53,597 nt of DNA from Microcaldota archaeon (GCA_028867135.1 JAGWGW010000001.1:1-53597), one strand, 5' to 3'. Shown: positions 1 through 7,078, counted from the stretch's first letter. The notes: a model not told the origin generated them from the sequence alone. Numbers and translations are program-made.

Positions 1-1
1 G

Positions 2-52
2 ATAGGGAAGAACGGACTGGTAGTGAAGCCTGTGGAAAAGGTCTATGGGTAG
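2..52 (+). CDS. possible 3' end of a gene cut by the window edge
   Basis: An open frame runs from the window edge and stops at a TAG at 50-52, reading IGKNGLVVKPVEKVYG. It lies just upstream of the V4R pair on the same strand. The fragment is too short to identify, and another frame is also open here, so this is only a tentative gene tail. Confidence 0.25.
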   Translation: MGKNGLVVKPVEKVYG

Positions 53-88
53 GACAGCTGTTTCCACAGCGCGTAGTTGGGGGTTGGG

Positions 89-643
89 ATGAACATATTT
101 GAGAGGTTCTTACTTTCGAGAGAGGTGACTGTCAGGGAGGGGGAGATAACCCTGGATCAGCAGAGGGTCATAATGCTCCCAGTGAATTTTATAGCCTCTT
201 ACACGCTCAAGCTCGCCAACGACAAGGCCGAGGGCAGAAAACTGTACGAAGCCATGAAGAAGGGAATGTTTGCCTTCTCGATACCGCTTGGCAAGGCGTA
301 CGGTCTTTCTTATAAGGACTTTTTGGACAGATGGATCAAGTACAACGCGTTTGCAGGGTGGGGCATAGTAGAGTACCAGTTGATAGAGACGGATACGACG
401 CGCGGGTTCCTTACATACAAGAACCTGACGCTGCATTTGTACCTGAAGGGCAAGGGCATAACAGAGCATTCGGACAGGCTGCTGGAAGGCATAATCGCCG
501 GGGCGCTGTCAAGCACCTTTAAGGTGGATATCGACGCTGTGGAAACCAAATGCGTATGCTCCGGAAATGACGTCTGCGTTTTCTATTGGGGGCCAAGAAG
601 CTATCTTAGGAAGGAGTTTCCTGAGTTGATATCGAAGTGGTAA
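89..643 (+). CDS. V4R-domain protein, first of a tandem pair
   Basis: A 184-residue protein resembling the V4R (4-vinyl reductase) small-molecule-binding fold. The C-terminal part has the family's conserved pattern, a hydrophobic helix (LLEGIIAGALSSTF) followed by ETKCVCSGNDVCVFYWG with spaced cysteines. V4R domains usually bind hydrophobic or aromatic ligands or act as sensors or adaptors; here the domain stands alone with no DNA-binding or enzymatic partner. The open frame could begin at a TTG at 77, but ATG 89 follows a purine-rich GGGGGTTGGG and gives MNIFERFLLSREV, which aligns with MNFFEMLIMSKRM of the next gene. The stop lies 4 nt before that gene, so the two are co-transcribed and arose by duplication. 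The ligand is unknown. Confidence 0.65.
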   Translation: MNIFERFLLSREVTVREGEITLDQQRVIMLPVNFIASYTLKLANDKAEGRKLYEAMKKGMFAFSIPLGKAYGLSYKDFLDRWIKYNAFAGWGIVEYQLIETDTTRGFLTYKNLTLHLYLKGKGITEHSDRLLEGIIAGALSSTFKVDIDAVETKCVCSGNDVCVFYWGPRSYLRKEFPELISKW

Positions 644-647
644 TCGT

Positions 648-1196
648 ATGAATTTCTTTGAAATGCTTATAATGAGCAAGAGGATGTCCTTCGAGGACGG
701 AACTGTGACCCTGTATGGCGAGAATGTCCTGATCATCCCTGCGCCGAATATCGTAAAATACATATGCATGGCAGGCGCCAACCAAGGAAATGGTAGGGAC
801 ATGTATTCCAGGGCCAAGGCAGCAACGCTTGAGTACAAGCAGGACCTTGTGAAGGCGTACAAGTCTGGTGGGGGCATGTCATGGATCATCAATACCATCA
901 ACCTGTATGGCTTGGGTAAAGCCACATACCAGGGCGCCAGCAATAGCCTGCCTGCGGGAGTAATAATCCTGGAAAACTCGCCTTTTGCCCACAACCCAGA
1001 TTGCAAGGCTGGTGCGCCCATTGATCATGTCTTGCGTGGCATAATAGCAGGCATGGCCTCAGCGATATTCAATAAGGATTTTGACACGATTGAGTTGAAA
1101 TGCGCTGCTGCAGGAGGCGATTCGTGCAAGATCATCATAGACTCTAAGAAGAACCTTATGAGGAATTTCCCTCAATTCTATGAGGATCAGATATAG
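648..1196 (+). CDS. V4R-domain protein, second of a tandem pair
   Basis: A 182-residue paralogue of the preceding gene. It shares the N-terminal MNxFExxxxSK segment, the central (LLE/VLR)GIIAGxxSxxF helix and the C-terminal IELKCAAAGGDSCKI cysteine-bearing strand pair typical of V4R domains. The two copies have diverged considerably, so they may form a heterodimer or bind different ligands; this is an inference. ATG 648 follows the upstream stop by only 4 nt, suggesting translational coupling. The gene ends 6 bp from the convergent terpene-synthase-like gene. No catalytic function is claimed. Confidence 0.65.
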   Translation: MNFFEMLIMSKRMSFEDGTVTLYGENVLIIPAPNIVKYICMAGANQGNGRDMYSRAKAATLEYKQDLVKAYKSGGGMSWIINTINLYGLGKATYQGASNSLPAGVIILENSPFAHNPDCKAGAPIDHVLRGIIAGMASAIFNKDFDTIELKCAAAGGDSCKIIIDSKKNLMRNFPQFYEDQI

Positions 1197-1202
1197 CGTC
1201 GA

Positions 1203-2177
1203 TTACCAGGTGTCTGTCTTCATCTCGTACGCCTTTTCTATGTACTCCCTCTCCTTCAGGAACCTGACGGTGTCTATTGATTTGATCTCGTTTGCTATCT
1301 CTTTGAGCAGTTGGTAGTAGTCCTGCCATTGCTTGATTATTTTCTCCTCGAATTTCGGATACCTGGTTTCCCGCTTAAGCATCTTGTTGAGCTTGAACTC
1401 TATGCCGCCCTCGTGCTGTTTGATGAATTTGAGAACGGCCTCGCTTGACATGTCCGACTCTATCAGCTCCCTCGGATAGGTTCCCAATACGTTACCTATT
1501 CTTGCCATTTTTTGGGAGATGTAGTTGAGCTGCCGCAACATGGCAAGCTCTGAATCGTTGAATCCCTTGGAGCACATCAGGTCGAGATCCATCTGTATCA
1601 TGATTTGCATGCCGTGCGGCACGTAAGCGTCGTTCTCGATCACATTGGCAACATTTTCATCCTCGTTTACGAATTTGCTGTATCTGAGCGCGTTCAGGAG
1701 CTGCATTACGTCGAAATCGAAGGATTTCTTGTACCTCTCGTATTTAGGATACCTCCTAATTTCGCCCATCAATGAATTATCCCATATCTCCTTGGTTATG
1801 TCCAGGTACTTCAGCTCATCAGCGTTGAGTTTTGATCTGTCTATGTGCTCTGCCTCAAATGGAATTTTAAACAGTTCGTCGAAAAGTTTGAAGTTGCGCA
1901 TGTCCGCGTTGTCGATCAGGTCGTCTAGCAGGACTTCCCATAATGCAAATTCCGTTTTTACGACCGCGAGGGAGCCCATATACAGTGGCTCTACAGTTGA
2001 CAAGCTGCAGTTCTCAAGGACGCGCAGGGTCCAGTCGAACATGCTTTCGTCCCTGCGCCCTATCTGAGCATATTTTTCAACTGTGCCTGAGAGATCTTTG
2101 ACGAGATCTTCGTGCCTTGCCACGATCTCTGGCCTCAGGACCGTTTTAGGAAAGCCCTGCGAAGGGTATCTTTTCAT
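1203..2177 (-). CDS. class I terpene synthase-like protein
   Basis: A 324-residue all-helical protein carrying both metal-binding motifs of class I terpene cyclases. A DDxxD motif (DDLID, about residues 85-89) sits in WEVLLDDLIDN. An NSE-type triad, N-xxx-T-xxx-E, sits in IGNVLGTYPRELIES (N229, T233, E237). Their spacing of about 144 residues and the total length fit bacterial-type terpene synthases. Such enzymes ionise prenyl diphosphates with Mg2+ in the cytosol. The substrate here is unknown, and a non-cyclising prenyl phosphatase role is possible. The open frame extends to 2219, but ATG 2177 is preceded by GTGAT-like bases and removes an unconvincing extension. An isopentenyl-diphosphate isomerase gene lies about 4 kb away. 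The family assignment rests on motifs only. Confidence 0.55.
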   Translation of the reverse strand: MKRYPSQGFPKTVLRPEIVARHEDLVKDLSGTVEKYAQIGRRDESMFDWTLRVLENCSLSTVEPLYMGSLAVVKTEFALWEVLLDDLIDNADMRNFKLFDELFKIPFEAEHIDRSKLNADELKYLDITKEIWDNSLMGEIRRYPKYERYKKSFDFDVMQLLNALRYSKFVNEDENVANVIENDAYVPHGMQIMIQMDLDLMCSKGFNDSELAMLRQLNYISQKMARIGNVLGTYPRELIESDMSSEAVLKFIKQHEGGIEFKLNKMLKRETRYPKFEEKIIKQWQDYYQLLKEIANEIKSIDTVRFLKEREYIEKAYEMKTDTW

Positions 2178-2249
2178 GAGTATCACTCGTTTGACTGATA
2201 AGAAACCTCTGCTACACACACCTTCCCGATTAGATAATTGTAGCGCAAT

Positions 2250-2259
2250 TAATATAAAA
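2250..2259 (+). promoter_or_regulatory. TATA box for the 2276 gene
   Basis: TAATATAAAA lies about 22-26 bp upstream of ATG 2276, the usual spacing for a leaderless archaeal transcript. It is the only strong AT box in the 98-bp divergent region shared with the terpene-synthase-like gene. Confidence 0.6.
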
Positions 2260-2275
2260 TCACAATCATAGTCCT

Positions 2276-2701
2276 ATGAAGGGACAGGTAGATGTTTTGA
2301 AGCACATAGGAAGGTTCTGGAGGGAGGTAATACTGGGCATATTCTTCCTGGACGGCCTGTTCGCGTCGCTGCAGATAAACCCGCTCGGCTCCGTTTTCCA
2401 GATGTTCGACAGCACCACCGCTCAGCTCAACCAGACGATTGGGACTCCTGTTGTAGATAGCTCAAGGATATACGTAATCGCTTCTATAATCTTGGAGGTG
2501 ATAGGGGTTGTGATAGGGCTCATCGTGGCTGGATTGCTGGGCCTGATAGCGATAGCCATCGCCTACGGTTCCGGATACCTGCTTCTAGGCAATCCTCTGA
2601 TAGGCATTGCCCTGTTCGTCCTGTCCGCCATATTCCTGTTCCTCGGGCACAGAAACAAGAACAAGAAAAGGCTATACGACGGCAAGAATGGAAAGATTTA
2701 A
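2276..2701 (+). CDS. small multi-pass membrane protein
   Basis: A 141-residue protein with about three to four predicted membrane segments: one near residues 17-35, a long hydrophobic pair near 65-100, and one at 104-124. It ends in a basic tail (GHRNKNKKRLYDGKNGKI) that should face the cytoplasm. The loop after the first segment is Ser/Thr/Gln-rich and has one N-glycosylation sequon (NQT). No family was recognised. ATG 2276 sits at leaderless spacing from a TATA box. The next gene, an AbrB-type antitoxin, has its own box across this gene's 3' end, so the two are probably separate units. Confidence 0.6.
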   Translation: MKGQVDVLKHIGRFWREVILGIFFLDGLFASLQINPLGSVFQMFDSTTAQLNQTIGTPVVDSSRIYVIASIILEVIGVVIGLIVAGLLGLIAIAIAYGSGYLLLGNPLIGIALFVLSAIFLFLGHRNKNKKRLYDGKNGKI

Positions 2702-2727
2702 GTATTTTTACCATAAAATAGTAATTT

Positions 2728-3012
2728 ATGGAAAGCTCTGTCGTAGTGATGGATGACCAGGGGAGGATATACCTGCCGAAAAAGGTAAAGGAGGGCATGG
2801 GCAGGAGGTTCTTCGCGTTCAAGATGAGGGGAGAGTTGATACTGGTGCCTATACCCGAGGACCCGGTCAAGGACCTGCAGGAGCAAGGAAAGAAACTGCC
2901 GAAGAATATATCGATAAAGACGCTCAGGAAAGAGGCATACGAAGAGGCAATGAAAGAAGCGATGTCGAACGTTGAGAGGCTAGAAAAACTCAAGAAATCT
3001 AAAGGCTTATAA
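2728..3012 (+). CDS. AbrB/SpoVT-type antitoxin (VapB-like)
   Basis: A 94-residue protein with an N-terminal swapped-hairpin AbrB/MazE domain (VVVMDDQGRIYLPKKVKE, then a GRRFFAFKMRGELILVPI strand pair, about residues 4-43). A basic, helical C-terminal half would wrap around the toxin partner. It would bind operator DNA and neutralise the PIN toxin encoded 44 bp downstream. TTTAAGTA at 2697-2704, overlapping the end of the previous gene, lies about 27 bp upstream of ATG 2728 and is the likely TATA box. The pairing with the PIN gene is inferred from order and families. Confidence 0.7.
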   Translation: MESSVVVMDDQGRIYLPKKVKEGMGRRFFAFKMRGELILVPIPEDPVKDLQEQGKKLPKNISIKTLRKEAYEEAMKEAMSNVERLEKLKKSKGL

Positions 3013-3056
3013 TAAAGTATATAATCTTTTACTTAAATATAAATTACGTGGTAATA

Positions 3057-3413
3057 ATGCCATATGCCGATGCCGATTTTTTCCTTGCAATACTTAAGCC
3101 GTCTGATTGGCTCAAGGATAAGGCCTTGAAGCTTCTTGATAAATATAGGTCTGATATTACAGTTTCCGAGGCGACATTTGTTGAACTTATGCTTATTGTT
3201 AAGAAGAACGGATTGGATCCCGTGACAATAACTACCGATGCCATGGAAATATGTGGTATTGACAATGCAGTATACTTGAAGGCGGCATCTTTCATCGCTG
3301 AGGGAGTTGGAGTGCTTGATGCATTTCATGCGGCGCACGCCGACGATGAGATAATCAGTTCCGATTCCGTTTATGACAAGTTAGGGATCTTAAGGATAAA
3401 GCTGGAGGAGTGA
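3057..3413 (+). CDS. PIN-domain ribonuclease toxin (VapC-like)
   Basis: A 118-residue PIN-domain protein. The acidic residues expected in the active site are visible: Asp in YADADFF near the N-terminus, Glu in SEATFVEL, Asp in GVLDAFHAAHA, and Asp in IISSDSVYDKLGI near the C-terminus. VapC toxins are Mg2+-dependent endoribonucleases that often cut tRNA or rRNA. The frame is open from a GTG at 3048, but ATG 3057 is preferred because GTGGT then serves as the ribosome-binding site. A TATA-like TTAAATATAAA at 3033-3043 suggests some transcription independent of the antitoxin gene. Confidence 0.75.
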   Translation: MPYADADFFLAILKPSDWLKDKALKLLDKYRSDITVSEATFVELMLIVKKNGLDPVTITTDAMEICGIDNAVYLKAASFIAEGVGVLDAFHAAHADDEIISSDSVYDKLGILRIKLEE

Positions 3414-3434
3414 AAGGCGCAGCATTGTGAAATG

Positions 3435-3445
3435 TCTTTAAGCTT
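3435..3445 (+). promoter_or_regulatory. TATA box for sodN
   Basis: TTTAAGCTTTT lies about 30 bp upstream of ATG 3471. It overlaps the alternative upstream ATG at 3432, which argues that 3471 is the true sodN start. A very similar TTTTTAAGCTTTC precedes the Tes-like gene at 12672. Confidence 0.5.
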
Positions 3446-3470
3446 TTATGCGGAATGTTTCTTGATTGCT

Positions 3471-3989
3471 ATGGAGAGGAGAAGCGGAATAATCAAGAAG
3501 GGGATAGGAGTACTTGACAGGGCCTTTGGGTTCGAGGAGGCGTACGCTCACTGCGACATACCTTGCGGGATATATGATCCGCACATGGCGCAGATGTCGG
3601 CCCATACCGTGATAAGGATGCTTGACATGATAAGCGCGCTCCCGACCGAACCCTCGAAGATGACAGCTGAGGACAGGGAGAAGTTCATAAGATGCGTCAA
3701 CGTGAAGGAGGAGCATGCCGCGATGGTCAAGAACGAGGTCAGGATAATATGGGGCGATTACTTCAAGCCGGAGCACCTGAAGGCGCATCCTGAGCTTCAC
3801 GACCTTGTCTGGAGCATAATGAAGGCGGGCTCGAAGTCGAAGCAGACGCTTGACATGAAGGCTGCCGAGGAGCTTCTCGAAAATGTCCAGAAGTTCGCGG
3901 AGATATTCTGGGCGACGAAGAACGTGCAGACAACAAGGGCGAAGTCGTTCTATCCTACTGAGAGAACGTTCGTCTATCCTAAGGTATAG
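3471..3989 (+). CDS. sodN: nickel superoxide dismutase precursor
   Basis: Nickel superoxide dismutase converts superoxide to O2 and H2O2. The diagnostic nickel hook HCDIPCGIY is intact, with His (ligand after processing), Cys2, Cys6 and Tyr9 of the mature numbering. From ATG 3471 the hook begins at residue 27, so about 26 residues must be removed to free the N-terminal amine that binds nickel. The mature part of about 146 residues is helical, as expected for the four-helix subunit, and somewhat longer than the roughly 117 residues of the Streptomyces enzyme. An upstream ATG at 3432 is in frame but lies at the TATA box. The gene is followed after 3 nt by a S26-family protease gene, the standard sodN-sodX order. 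There is no obvious export signal, so the enzyme is probably cytosolic. Confidence 0.85.
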   Translation: MERRSGIIKKGIGVLDRAFGFEEAYAHCDIPCGIYDPHMAQMSAHTVIRMLDMISALPTEPSKMTAEDREKFIRCVNVKEEHAAMVKNEVRIIWGDYFKPEHLKAHPELHDLVWSIMKAGSKSKQTLDMKAAEELLENVQKFAEIFWATKNVQTTRAKSFYPTERTFVYPKV

Positions 3990-3992
3990 TCG

Positions 3993-4283
3993 ATGCGATT
4001 TCCCATAAGGATATTCAGGGTAAGGAGCAGCAGCATGGAGCCCACGCTCAGCGACGGCGATTACGTGATAGCCAGCGCGTGGCATGGAAGACTCAGGGAA
4101 GGGGATATCGTGGTGCTCAGGCATCCTTCAAATGGCATGCCGATCGTGAAGAGGGTAAAGGCCGTAGGCAATGGCAGGCTCTTCGTGGTCGGCGACAACT
4201 GGCAGTACAGCGAGGACAGCAGGACCCTTGGCGCATTAGGCATCGGCACAGTCATGGGTAAGGTGCTATTCTCGGCCAAATAA
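3993..4283 (+). CDS. sodX: SodX-type NiSOD maturation protease (S26 family)
   Basis: A 96-residue minimal signal-peptidase-fold protease. The catalytic Ser14 is in RSSSMEPTLSDGD and the general-base Lys53 in PIVKRVKAVG; the C-terminal VGDNW...SEDSRTLGALGIG block is the conserved box E of S26 peptidases. There is no transmembrane anchor, unlike export signal peptidases. That fits the SodX group, which trims the NiSOD propeptide before the nickel-binding histidine. The gene lies 3 nt after sodN, with AAGGT spanning the sodN stop as a ribosome-binding site. Assignment rests on family and adjacency. Confidence 0.85.
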   Translation: MRFPIRIFRVRSSSMEPTLSDGDYVIASAWHGRLREGDIVVLRHPSNGMPIVKRVKAVGNGRLFVVGDNWQYSEDSRTLGALGIGTVMGKVLFSAK

Positions 4284-4289
4284 GAATTC

Positions 4290-4297
4290 TTATAAAC
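4290..4297 (+). promoter_or_regulatory. TATA box for the L10e gene
   Basis: TTATAAAC lies about 34 bp upstream of ATG 4328, just past the sodX stop, giving the ribosomal protein gene its own promoter. Confidence 0.5.
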
Positions 4298-4327
4298 CTT
4301 GCATGGCATAGCATAATACTGGTTTTT

Positions 4328-4900
4328 ATGAAGCTAAGACCCGCACGCTCAGTCAGGGAAATACGCAGCCAGGCATGGGCTAGGTACTCTGTCAAGAAGC
4401 CCAAGAAGAACTACATCAAGGCGCTGCCGCACACCAGCCTGCTGATATTCAACATGGGCGTGGACAAGGACACATACGACCTCAAGCTGACGCTTGACTC
4501 GCGCCAGTACGTGCAGCTAAGGAGCAACGCGCTCGAGTCGGCAAGGCAGGTCGCGAACAAGTTCCTGGAGAAGAGCCTTGCCACCAACTACTACTTCAAG
4601 ATACTCACATACCCCCACAATGTCATCAGGGAGAAGAAGAGGGCAACGGGCGCAGGGGCGGACAGGATCTCGCAGGGAATGAGCCTCTCGTTCGGGAGCC
4701 CGTCATCGCTTGCAGCAAGGATAAAGAAAGGCCAGTCGGTGCTCATGATAAAGACAAGCAGCACGAACAGGAAGGTGGCAGAAGAGGCCCTGCACAGGGC
4801 GGCCTCGAAGCTCTCGGGCACCTATTCAATAATCAAGACAGAGATAGCGCCAGAAAGAAGCGACCAGCTTGCACAGGCAGAGATCCGGGTCGCAGTTTGA
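4328..4900 (+). CDS. rpl10e: 50S ribosomal protein L10e (uL16)
   Basis: A 190-residue ribosomal protein of the archaeal/eukaryotic L10e (uL16) family, which sits in the large subunit near the A-site tRNA elbow. Conserved features include the N-terminal MKLRPARSVREI and the central segment YPHNVIREKKRATGAGADRI followed by an SFGSP block. The N-terminus contains ARYSVKKPKKNYIKALPH, more basic than usual. The gene is monocistronic with its own TATA box and ends 17 bp from a convergent toxin gene. Confidence 0.93.
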   Translation: MKLRPARSVREIRSQAWARYSVKKPKKNYIKALPHTSLLIFNMGVDKDTYDLKLTLDSRQYVQLRSNALESARQVANKFLEKSLATNYYFKILTYPHNVIREKKRATGAGADRISQGMSLSFGSPSSLAARIKKGQSVLMIKTSSTNRKVAEEALHRAASKLSGTYSIIKTEIAPERSDQLAQAEIRVAV

Positions 4901-4916
4901 GGCATGTTTAGGGGCT

Positions 4917-5165
4917 TTATCCGAGATAATCGTATACACCCTCCCTGCTTTTGAAGAATATCAACAAAATTCTGGATCCGTCTATGTTATATACAAATCT
5001 CTTGTTGCCAATCCTTACTGAATAGGTATTTTTGGCGTGGCGAAGAGGCTTACCTATGAAATTAGATGCTTTGAGTCCTTCTACTATTGCATTTATTCTT
5101 TTTACCTCTTCTTTAGTTGCCTTCCTGAAGTCTTTGTCGAATGAGGCCGTAGAGAAAATCTCCAT
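4917..5165 (-). CDS. RelE/ParE-superfamily toxin
   Basis: An 82-residue protein with the RelE/ParE layout: N-terminal helices (STASFDKDFRKATKEEVKRI), then YSVRIGNKRFVYNIDGSRILLIFF strands and a short tail ending YDYLG. The motif pattern V-R-I-G-(N)-(K)-R-x-V-Y is typical. RelE toxins cleave mRNA in the ribosome and ParE toxins poison gyrase; the sequence alone does not decide between them. It lies 9 bp downstream of a small putative antitoxin gene. Confidence 0.7.
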   Translation of the reverse strand: MEIFSTASFDKDFRKATKEEVKRINAIVEGLKASNFIGKPLRHAKNTYSVRIGNKRFVYNIDGSRILLIFFKSREGVYDYLG

Positions 5166-5174
5166 ATGCCCACG

Positions 5175-5396
5175 TCATCCGAACTTATGTATCTTCTCTT
5201 TTCCTTTAGCTATTTCTTTAAGCATTTTATTTGCAGCAACAGCATAGAGTTCGTCGTCTGTAAGTCCGTGCATCTGATCAAATTCGAAAAGCGCAAGGCG
5301 TACGGCTTCTGTCTTTGTCTTGGCATAATTCTCCTCAACCATCCTGTCTATCACCTTTTCCACATAACCCTTTACCTCTATGTTAATATTTGACAT
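5175..5396 (-). CDS. putative antitoxin of the RelE-like pair
   Basis: A 73-residue protein with a beta-strand start (INIEVKGYVEKVIDRMVEEN) and helices (AKTKTEAVRLALFEFDQM), resembling ribbon-helix-helix antitoxins, followed by a charged C-terminal tail for toxin binding. It precedes the RelE-like toxin by 9 bp in the classic antitoxin-first order. An inverted repeat between its TATA box and start codon is a candidate autoregulatory operator. Confidence 0.6.
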   Translation of the reverse strand: MSNINIEVKGYVEKVIDRMVEENYAKTKTEAVRLALFEFDQMHGLTDDELYAVAANKMLKEIAKGKEKIHKFG

Positions 5397-5406
5397 AATA
5401 ATATCT

Positions 5407-5433
5407 ATAATAAATTATTATAAAAAAGATATA
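5407..5433 (-). promoter_or_regulatory. promoter and palindromic operator of the toxin-antitoxin pair
   Basis: On the minus strand a TATA-like ATTTATATC lies at about 5430, roughly 30 bp upstream of the antitoxin ATG (5396). Immediately inside it, 5407-5421 is an inverted repeat with perfect 7-bp arms ATAATAA/TTATTAT around one central base. This position, between TATA box and start site, suits repression by the antitoxin-toxin complex. The repeat is AT-only, so chance symmetry is possible. Confidence 0.5.
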
Positions 5434-5466
5434 AATATCTTTGCTTTTTATGAGATGAATGCCATC

Positions 5467-5991
5467 TTACTGCATCTCCTCGTATGCCTCTATTACCCTG
5501 TTTATGCTCATTACCACCCATGGGGAGAACTTCTTCGGGTCCTTTGCTATCTCCTTCTTGAGGTCGCGCAGGCCCACCCACTTCCAGTCCGATACCTCCC
5601 TGGGATCAGGCTTCGGGTCCTTTCCGTAGAACCCGAAGAATACGTGGTCGTACTCGTGCTCTGTAAGCCCCTGGCCTACATCAGCCTTGTAGGTGAAATG
5701 GAATGCCTCCTTCAGGTCGCAGTCGAAGCCCATCTCCTCCTTGAGCCTTCTCCTTGCAGCTGTTATGGTTGCCTCGTTCGGATATGGATGGCTGCAGCAT
5801 GTGTTGCTCCATATGTTCCTTGCGCTGTGCTTCGTGGGAGCCCTCTTCTGCATCATGGTCTCTCCCTTGTCGTTGAAGACGAATACCGAGAATGCCCTGT
5901 GCAGCTTGCCGCCGTCCTGGTGAGCCCTTATCTTCTCCTCTATGCCTATCTGGTTGTCATTGTCGTCTACCAGTATGACCTGGGTCTCCAT
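5467..5991 (-). CDS. idi: isopentenyl-diphosphate delta-isomerase, type 1
   Basis: A Nudix-fold isomerase interconverting IPP and DMAPP for archaeal lipid synthesis. The active-site cysteine region reads IWSNTCCSHP (E. coli WTNTVCGHP). A Nudix-like AARRRLKEEMGF and the EHEYDHVFFG acidic segment with catalytic Glu follow. The length of 174 residues matches type 1 enzymes; many archaea instead use the FMN-dependent type 2 enzyme. The frame opens at 6033, but ATG 5991 (METQVILVDD) lies 26 bp from a TATA element and is the likely leaderless start. It is divergent from dph2 with a 56-bp gap. Confidence 0.9.
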   Translation of the reverse strand: METQVILVDDNDNQIGIEEKIRAHQDGGKLHRAFSVFVFNDKGETMMQKRAPTKHSARNIWSNTCCSHPYPNEATITAARRRLKEEMGFDCDLKEAFHFTYKADVGQGLTEHEYDHVFFGFYGKDPKPDPREVSDWKWVGLRDLKKEIAKDPKKFSPWVVMSINRVIEAYEEMQ

Positions 5992-6012
5992 GGATAGATA
6001 TTCCAAGAAAGG

Positions 6013-6022
6013 CATAAATATG
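6013..6022. promoter_or_regulatory. shared bidirectional TATA element, idi/dph2
   Basis: The near-palindrome CATAAATATG is the only TATA-like element in the 56-bp gap. Its centre is about 26 bp from the idi ATG (minus strand) and about 30 bp from the dph2 ATG (plus strand), leaderless spacing in both directions. Confidence 0.5.
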
Positions 6023-6047
6023 TGAGCGGGCATCTGTTGATCGTCTA

Positions 6048-6986
6048 ATGCTGATGCACATGCGGATACTTTTGCAGTTCCCCGAAGGCCTCAAACAGAG
6101 GGCCTTGGAGCACGCCAAGAGGCTCGAGGCCGAGGGAAACGAGGTGCTGATATCTGCTTCGCCAACATTCGGGGCCTGCGACCTTGCCATAGACGAAGCG
6201 AAGAACGTGAAGGCAGACAAGCTCGTGCATTTCGGGCATGCGGAGTTCCACAAGGTAGACTTCAACGTCGAGTACGTGGAGTACTACACGGACGCTGACC
6301 TTGGCATACTGAACGACTCGCTCAAGCCTTTGGAGAATTACAAGAGGATAGGGATAGTGACAACGATACAGCAGATAAGGCAGCTTGACGCTGTAAGGGA
6401 TTTCTACGAGAGGAACGGCAAGACCGTGATTATAGGCAGGCCGTACGGCTTTGCGAAGAGGAGCGGCCAGATACTCGGCTGTGACATAGGCAGCGCGGCA
6501 TCGATAGACAGGGATGTCGACGCGTTCGTGTACTTTGGAGGTGGATTGTTCCATCCTCTCGGGGCCCTGCTAAGCACAACAAAGCCCTTCCTTGTTGTTG
6601 AGCCTTACACGATGAAAGTGGAATTCATAGACAGGTACAGGGACATCTACAAAAGAAGGAGCAGGGGCAAGATACTCGGGTCCGTAGACGCAAGGAACTT
6701 CGGCATACTTGTCAGCACGAAGAACGGCCAGTTCAACATGGGCCTTGCCAAGATAATCAAGGACAAGATAGAGGGCCAGGGCATGAGCGCAGCGATACTG
6801 GTGTCGAACAGCATAGACTTCGATTCGGTGAACAACATGATGGAGTTCGATGCGTTCGTGAATACGGCCTGCCCTAGGATAGCGATAGATGACATTGACA
6901 GGCTGAGGAAGCCTCTGCTGAGCGCGAACGAGCTCATGGAAGTCCTGAGGATAAAGAGGGAGCAGAAGACAATGATGCTGAGGTAA
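6048..6986 (+). CDS. dph2: diphthamide biosynthesis radical enzyme Dph2
   Basis: Archaeal Dph2 transfers the 3-amino-3-carboxypropyl group of SAM to a histidine of elongation factor 2, using an unconventional [4Fe-4S] radical chemistry. The three cluster cysteines, one per domain, are visible: C44 (TFGACDLA), C145 (ILGCDIGSA) and C275 (NTACPRIAIDD). The N-terminal LLQFPEGLK and the GGGLFHPLG segment are also family signatures. The length of 312 residues is normal. Three in-frame ATGs (6048, 6054, 6060) are possible; the first fits leaderless spacing from the shared TATA element. Confidence 0.9.
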   Translation: MLMHMRILLQFPEGLKQRALEHAKRLEAEGNEVLISASPTFGACDLAIDEAKNVKADKLVHFGHAEFHKVDFNVEYVEYYTDADLGILNDSLKPLENYKRIGIVTTIQQIRQLDAVRDFYERNGKTVIIGRPYGFAKRSGQILGCDIGSAASIDRDVDAFVYFGGGLFHPLGALLSTTKPFLVVEPYTMKVEFIDRYRDIYKRRSRGKILGSVDARNFGILVSTKNGQFNMGLAKIIKDKIEGQGMSAAILVSNSIDFDSVNNMMEFDAFVNTACPRIAIDDIDRLRKPLLSANELMEVLRIKREQKTMMLR

Positions 6987-7011
6987 GCGGAATCTGCACA
7001 GGCTAATTCTT

Positions 7012-7054
7012 TGAAAAAACAAAAAAGAAGAGAGTAAGGGCGAAGGGCCCTTAC
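7012..7054 (-). terminator. hairpin plus T-tract terminator after the pilin-like gene
   Basis: Downstream of the pilin-like gene on the minus strand is a perfect 8-bp stem GTAAGGGC/GCCCTTAC (7034-7041 and 7047-7054) with a 5-nt loop, followed by a T-rich run (complement of AAAAAACAAAAAAG at 7014-7028). It separates this gene from the convergent dph2. Confidence 0.65.
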
Positions 7055-7078
7055 AATGAACTCAAGCTGATAGAGGCT

